A program made the translations under genes and the position numbers. This document shows positions 29,793 through 32,447 of a stretch of 32,447 nt of DNA, in pieces. Each line of letters starts with the position of its first letter. Positions within the stretch are counted from its first letter, which is position 1. The stretch lies in NCBI GenBank assembly GCA_045534265.1, contig JAZSJH010000008.1:1-32447 (forward strand), read 5' to 3'. This DNA is from CAKVLS01 sp045534265 (GTDB lineage: Bacteria > Bacillota > Clostridia > Christensenellales > UBA1242). The notes beneath the pieces are model-generated. The model worked only from the letters and a program-made list of their open reading frames with translations. It ran no database searches and was not told the DNA's origin.

Positions 29793-32381
29793 TTATTCAT
29801 TATCATACATTTCATCTACAGTCAAAGCATCTTTTGTAAAGACAAAATATTTGAAATCACCAGCAAAATTTGATGCTGCAGCTGAAGGATAACCACCAAG
29901 GAAGTTATTAAGTTGTGTATTTGCAAAAGATCCACCTTGAGTTCCTTTTGTATATGTTATTTCACACTCAACTTTATCTACATAAGCCTTAAATGTTCTT
30001 GTTTGAGAATCATAAACTAGTGCAAAGTGATGTATTTGTGTAGGGTCATAATCGTTAGGAAGTGTAACATCTATTTGGAAAGTATTACCTTCATCTCTAA
30101 ATCTAAATTGAGCGCCTGTTCCTGCATTGGCTACAGTGTTTGGCGGAATTGTTACAAAACCAGAACCAGCTGTCCCTGAATTTGCTATCATACCAGCGCC
30201 AAGACCATTGCCAACAAAATTACCAGCTACTACTTCATATGTCCAGCTATAATCATCAGATAAAATTACAGCATCAGATATTTCTAGTTTATTTTCGATA
30301 GAACCTTCTGAAATGTGCAAGGTTCCATCAACAACTGTTCCAAGAGTTGACAAATCATATTCTGCAGCTGGATTTGAAACATCTAAAACAAATGAATCTA
30401 CACTCTCTACTGGGGTGTCTTCCACTTCAAAGTCATACATTTCGTCCAAAGTCAAAACATCTTTTGTAAATGCAAAGTATTTGAAATCACCAGCGAAATT
30501 TGATGCTGGATTTGATGGATAACCACCAAGGAAGTTATTAAGTTGTGTATTTGCAAAAGATCCACCTTGAGTTCCTTTTGTATATGTTATTTCACACTCA
30601 ACTTTGTCAATATAAGCTTTAAAGGTTTTAGTTGTAGCATCATAAACTAGTGCATAATGATGAACTTGAGTTGAAAGGTACGAAGCAGGTACTAATGCAT
30701 CTATTTGGAAAGTATTGCCTTCATCTCTAAACCTAAATTGAGCAGCTGCACTATCAACAACATCAGCAGCACTAGTAGGAGGAATTGTTACAAAACCAGA
30801 ACCAGCGGTCCCTGAATTTGCTATCATACCAGCACCAAGACCATTGCCAACAAAATTACCAGCTACTACTTCATATGTCCAGCTATAATCATCAGATAAA
30901 ATTACAGCATCAGATATTTCTAGTTTATTTTCGATAGAACCTTCTGAAATATGCAATGTTCCATCTGTTATTGTTCCAAGGGCTGACAAGTCATATCCAG
31001 CAGGTGGGTTTGAAACATCTAAAACAAATGAGTCTACACTCTCTACTGGGGTGTCTTCAATATCAATATCTCCACCACCAAATGGGTAATAATTACCAAT
31101 TTCTTCATCATAGAAGTATGGCTCCATACCAGTTTTTACATAATAAGCCATATTTTTTCCAGCATCAGCACCCACCATATTGTATTGTGATTGCTTAAAG
31201 TGTGCATTGTCCTTCATATCTGCAAGTGGTATAGCCGCAAGTTTTCCAGAAATCATAACAAAATCATCACTCTTTGCACACAAGTCGGTTTGAGCTTTGA
31301 TTATCTCATCATGCAATTCTTCATCACTTTGTCTATCGCCAATTCTAATAACCATTGTTTTTTCTATACCATGTTCGTTCATATCATTAAACAATGTCTT
31401 TAGTTTTGTTGTATAAGTCTCTGCAGACATACCAGCAAGTCCATCAGCCTCGCCTTGCAACCAAACCATAAAATTATGTCTCACTGTATATCCGTTGTTT
31501 GTTAAATATTCTTTTGCAGCTGTGTATCTTGCAATGGTTTCATCTAGAGCATCCCCATCAGTCTCCCAGAATGTAATACTTTTGCCGCCTTGTGCAGCAG
31601 AAACACCAACAATAGGAACTCCTGTATATTGATAATAACTCTCAGCAAAAGCAGAAACTAAAGAACCTGTTTTAATATTTTCTGATAAAACACCTCTATT
31701 TTCATTAACACCAAAAGGTTCTGCAATAGTATAAAGTTTTGTAGGATCTGATACTGCTCTAAACTCATATCCATGACCTTCTTGAACAACAGGAGCTTCA
31801 GCAGCAACACCACGACCAGCCATATTTGATTGTCCCATAAATACCACTAAGTCAACAACTTTTTCTTCTTCTACATCTGCTCCAGAATCACCTTTTACAT
31901 TAGCAATCCAAGACCAAAGATTTTCGCCAATACACTTGAACACATCGTTTGTAGCTGTGTTAAAATATAAGTCGTCAATTTTTGCGTCTATTACAGTAGC
32001 AAAAATATTATCTCCACTACCTGTTACGGCTGTACCTGTAAGCCATGTAGCGCCATCGTCACCATCATCACCATCTTCGCCTCTGATATATGACAAAAAC
32101 TCCCAACCAGATGCTGTTTTTTGATAAATTTTGAAGTCGTCTGTATCGTAGAAAAAGTCACCTACTTTACCTTGGGCATTTGAATAAGCAATACCACTAT
32201 ACCAAGTTGCACCATCGCTACCTGCAGGACCTTGTGGACCTGTAGCTCCAGGTGCGCCATCTTTGCCACAGCCTGTCATAATGCCACCACCTGCTAGCAT
32301 AGTAAGACCCAAAAGTCCACAAGCTATGCCTTTACGAAGTGTAGCAAAAGGTATATTTTTCTTTTGTTTATCTTTTTTCAT
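29793..32381 (-). CDS. Lipoprotein SASA/SGNH esterase with two LamG-like domains
   Basis: This 862-residue exported lipoprotein has a signal and lipobox ending GIMTGC, then a collagen-like run of Gly-X-Y triplets (GKDGAPGATGPQGPAG) and a second GEDGDDGDDGATW patch. The SASA-type esterase domain (about 175-435) carries GQSNMAGRG with catalytic Ser185, SAAQGGKS, WLQGEAD, and D391-N-A-H394 as the Asp-His pair. Such enzymes deacetylate sialic acids or other acetylated glycans. Two C-terminal domains of about 200 residues, concanavalin A/LamG-like by pattern (SWTYEVVAGNF, HHYALVYDATTKTFKAYIDK), are nearly identical and likely bind glycans. The ATG at 32379-32381 is used. Cell-surface location is expected; the acetylated substrate is inferred. 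Confidence 0.87.
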   Translation of the reverse strand: MKKDKQKKNIPFATLRKGIACGLLGLTMLAGGGIMTGCGKDGAPGATGPQGPAGSDGATWYSGIAYSNAQGKVGDFFYDTDDFKIYQKTASGWEFLSYIRGEDGDDGDDGATWLTGTAVTGSGDNIFATVIDAKIDDLYFNTATNDVFKCIGENLWSWIANVKGDSGADVEEEKVVDLVVFMGQSNMAGRGVAAEAPVVQEGHGYEFRAVSDPTKLYTIAEPFGVNENRGVLSENIKTGSLVSAFAESYYQYTGVPIVGVSAAQGGKSITFWETDGDALDETIARYTAAKEYLTNNGYTVRHNFMVWLQGEADGLAGMSAETYTTKLKTLFNDMNEHGIEKTMVIRIGDRQSDEELHDEIIKAQTDLCAKSDDFVMISGKLAAIPLADMKDNAHFKQSQYNMVGADAGKNMAYYVKTGMEPYFYDEEIGNYYPFGGGDIDIEDTPVESVDSFVLDVSNPPAGYDLSALGTITDGTLHISEGSIENKLEISDAVILSDDYSWTYEVVAGNFVGNGLGAGMIANSGTAGSGFVTIPPTSAADVVDSAAAQFRFRDEGNTFQIDALVPASYLSTQVHHYALVYDATTKTFKAYIDKVECEITYTKGTQGGSFANTQLNNFLGGYPSNPASNFAGDFKYFAFTKDVLTLDEMYDFEVEDTPVESVDSFVLDVSNPAAEYDLSTLGTVVDGTLHISEGSIENKLEISDAVILSDDYSWTYEVVAGNFVGNGLGAGMIANSGTAGSGFVTIPPNTVANAGTGAQFRFRDEGNTFQIDVTLPNDYDPTQIHHFALVYDSQTRTFKAYVDKVECEITYTKGTQGGSFANTQLNNFLGGYPSAAASNFAGDFKYFVFTKDALTVDEMYDNE
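29803..30422 (-). repeat. LamG-like coding repeat, copy B (C-terminal)
   Basis: This copy is about 620 bases and lines up with 30433-31058 at an offset of 630 to 636 bases, with only scattered changes. One stretch of more than 100 bases around 30199-30310 is almost unchanged at all codon positions, which points to recent duplication or gene conversion. Confidence 0.88.
30433..31058 (-). repeat. LamG-like coding repeat, copy A
   Basis: This is the first of the two tandem coding repeats in the esterase lipoprotein. Differences from copy B cluster in the segment near 30650-30780, where the protein loops between strands differ (SAADVVDSAAAQ against VANAGTGAQ). Confidence 0.88.
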
Positions 32382-32447
32382 ATTTCCCAAGTCGGATCGT
32401 AGCCATGTCGTTCTGTGAGCCAAGAAGTTGAAAATGAAAATTGTCTT
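32382..32447. other. Upstream edge of window, nothing identified
   Basis: The last 66 bases lie upstream of the esterase start. A weak TTGGGAAAT precedes the ATG, and no clear promoter or gene is visible. A longer frame beginning upstream lacks a ribosome binding site. Confidence 0.3.

Noticed and set aside
29803..31058. Direct repeats that could suggest a mobile element or CRISPR
   Set aside because: They are in frame within one gene, about 620 bases long and encode similar protein domains. There are no short repeats with spacers.

Overview
The window is AT-rich and gene-dense, and reads as chromosome of an uncultured low-GC Bacillota of clostridial type. Three signs support this: a long SRP RNA with a 5' Alu-like domain, a T-box leader on ileS, and AAGGAG ribosome binding sites with consensus sigma-A promoters. 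No phage, insertion sequence, CRISPR array, rRNA or tRNA was seen. The assignment is inferred from gene style, not from a marker search.

Layout. 1-6230 (minus): a tight run reading SDR oxidoreductase, methyltransferase-like protein, GT4 glycosyltransferase, DAC-like (diadenylate cyclase fold) protein, an all-helical unknown, LOG-family protein, then, past a terminator, a truncated ABC ATPase. 6517-8352: a 46-residue zinc ribbon gene on plus, an S4/RluA pseudouridine synthase and a membrane-anchored SPOR-like protein. 8443-10314 (plus): groES-groEL, divergent and without the GGM tail. 10427-11946: a second RluA enzyme divergent from an unknown protein resembling a decayed RNase H domain. 11965-17133 (minus): T-box-controlled ileS, GNAT acetyltransferase and RlmI-like methyltransferase, with a 100-residue unknown upstream. 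17284-20015: two overlapping FAD oxidoreductase genes. 20150-20869 (plus): a DUF84/YjjX NTPase behind a compact leader RNA that can fold into a pseudoknot followed by a terminator. 20914-22482 (minus): a lipoprotein and a HEPN-like/CBS protein. 22598-25422 (plus): SRP RNA, an IlvD/Edd-fold protein that has lost its cluster ligands, and a zinc-ribbon membrane protein. 25510-28436 (minus): ung, glmM and trxB. 28624-29501: rplM-rpsI. 29793-32381: a large lipoprotein esterase with duplicated C-terminal domains.

Most genes are housekeeping: translation (ileS, rplM, rpsI, SRP RNA, RNA-modifying enzymes), folding (groESL), redox (trxB), wall precursors (glmM), repair (ung) and nucleotide sanitation. 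The unusual parts are the DAC-like/helical/LOG trio, which could be a small nucleotide-signalling unit; the IlvD-fold protein without iron-sulfur ligands paired with a zinc-ribbon membrane protein; the isoleucyl-tRNA synthetase with the swapped GXHH signature linked to mupirocin hyper-resistance; the unassigned leader RNA before the NTPase; and the HEPN-CBS fusion.
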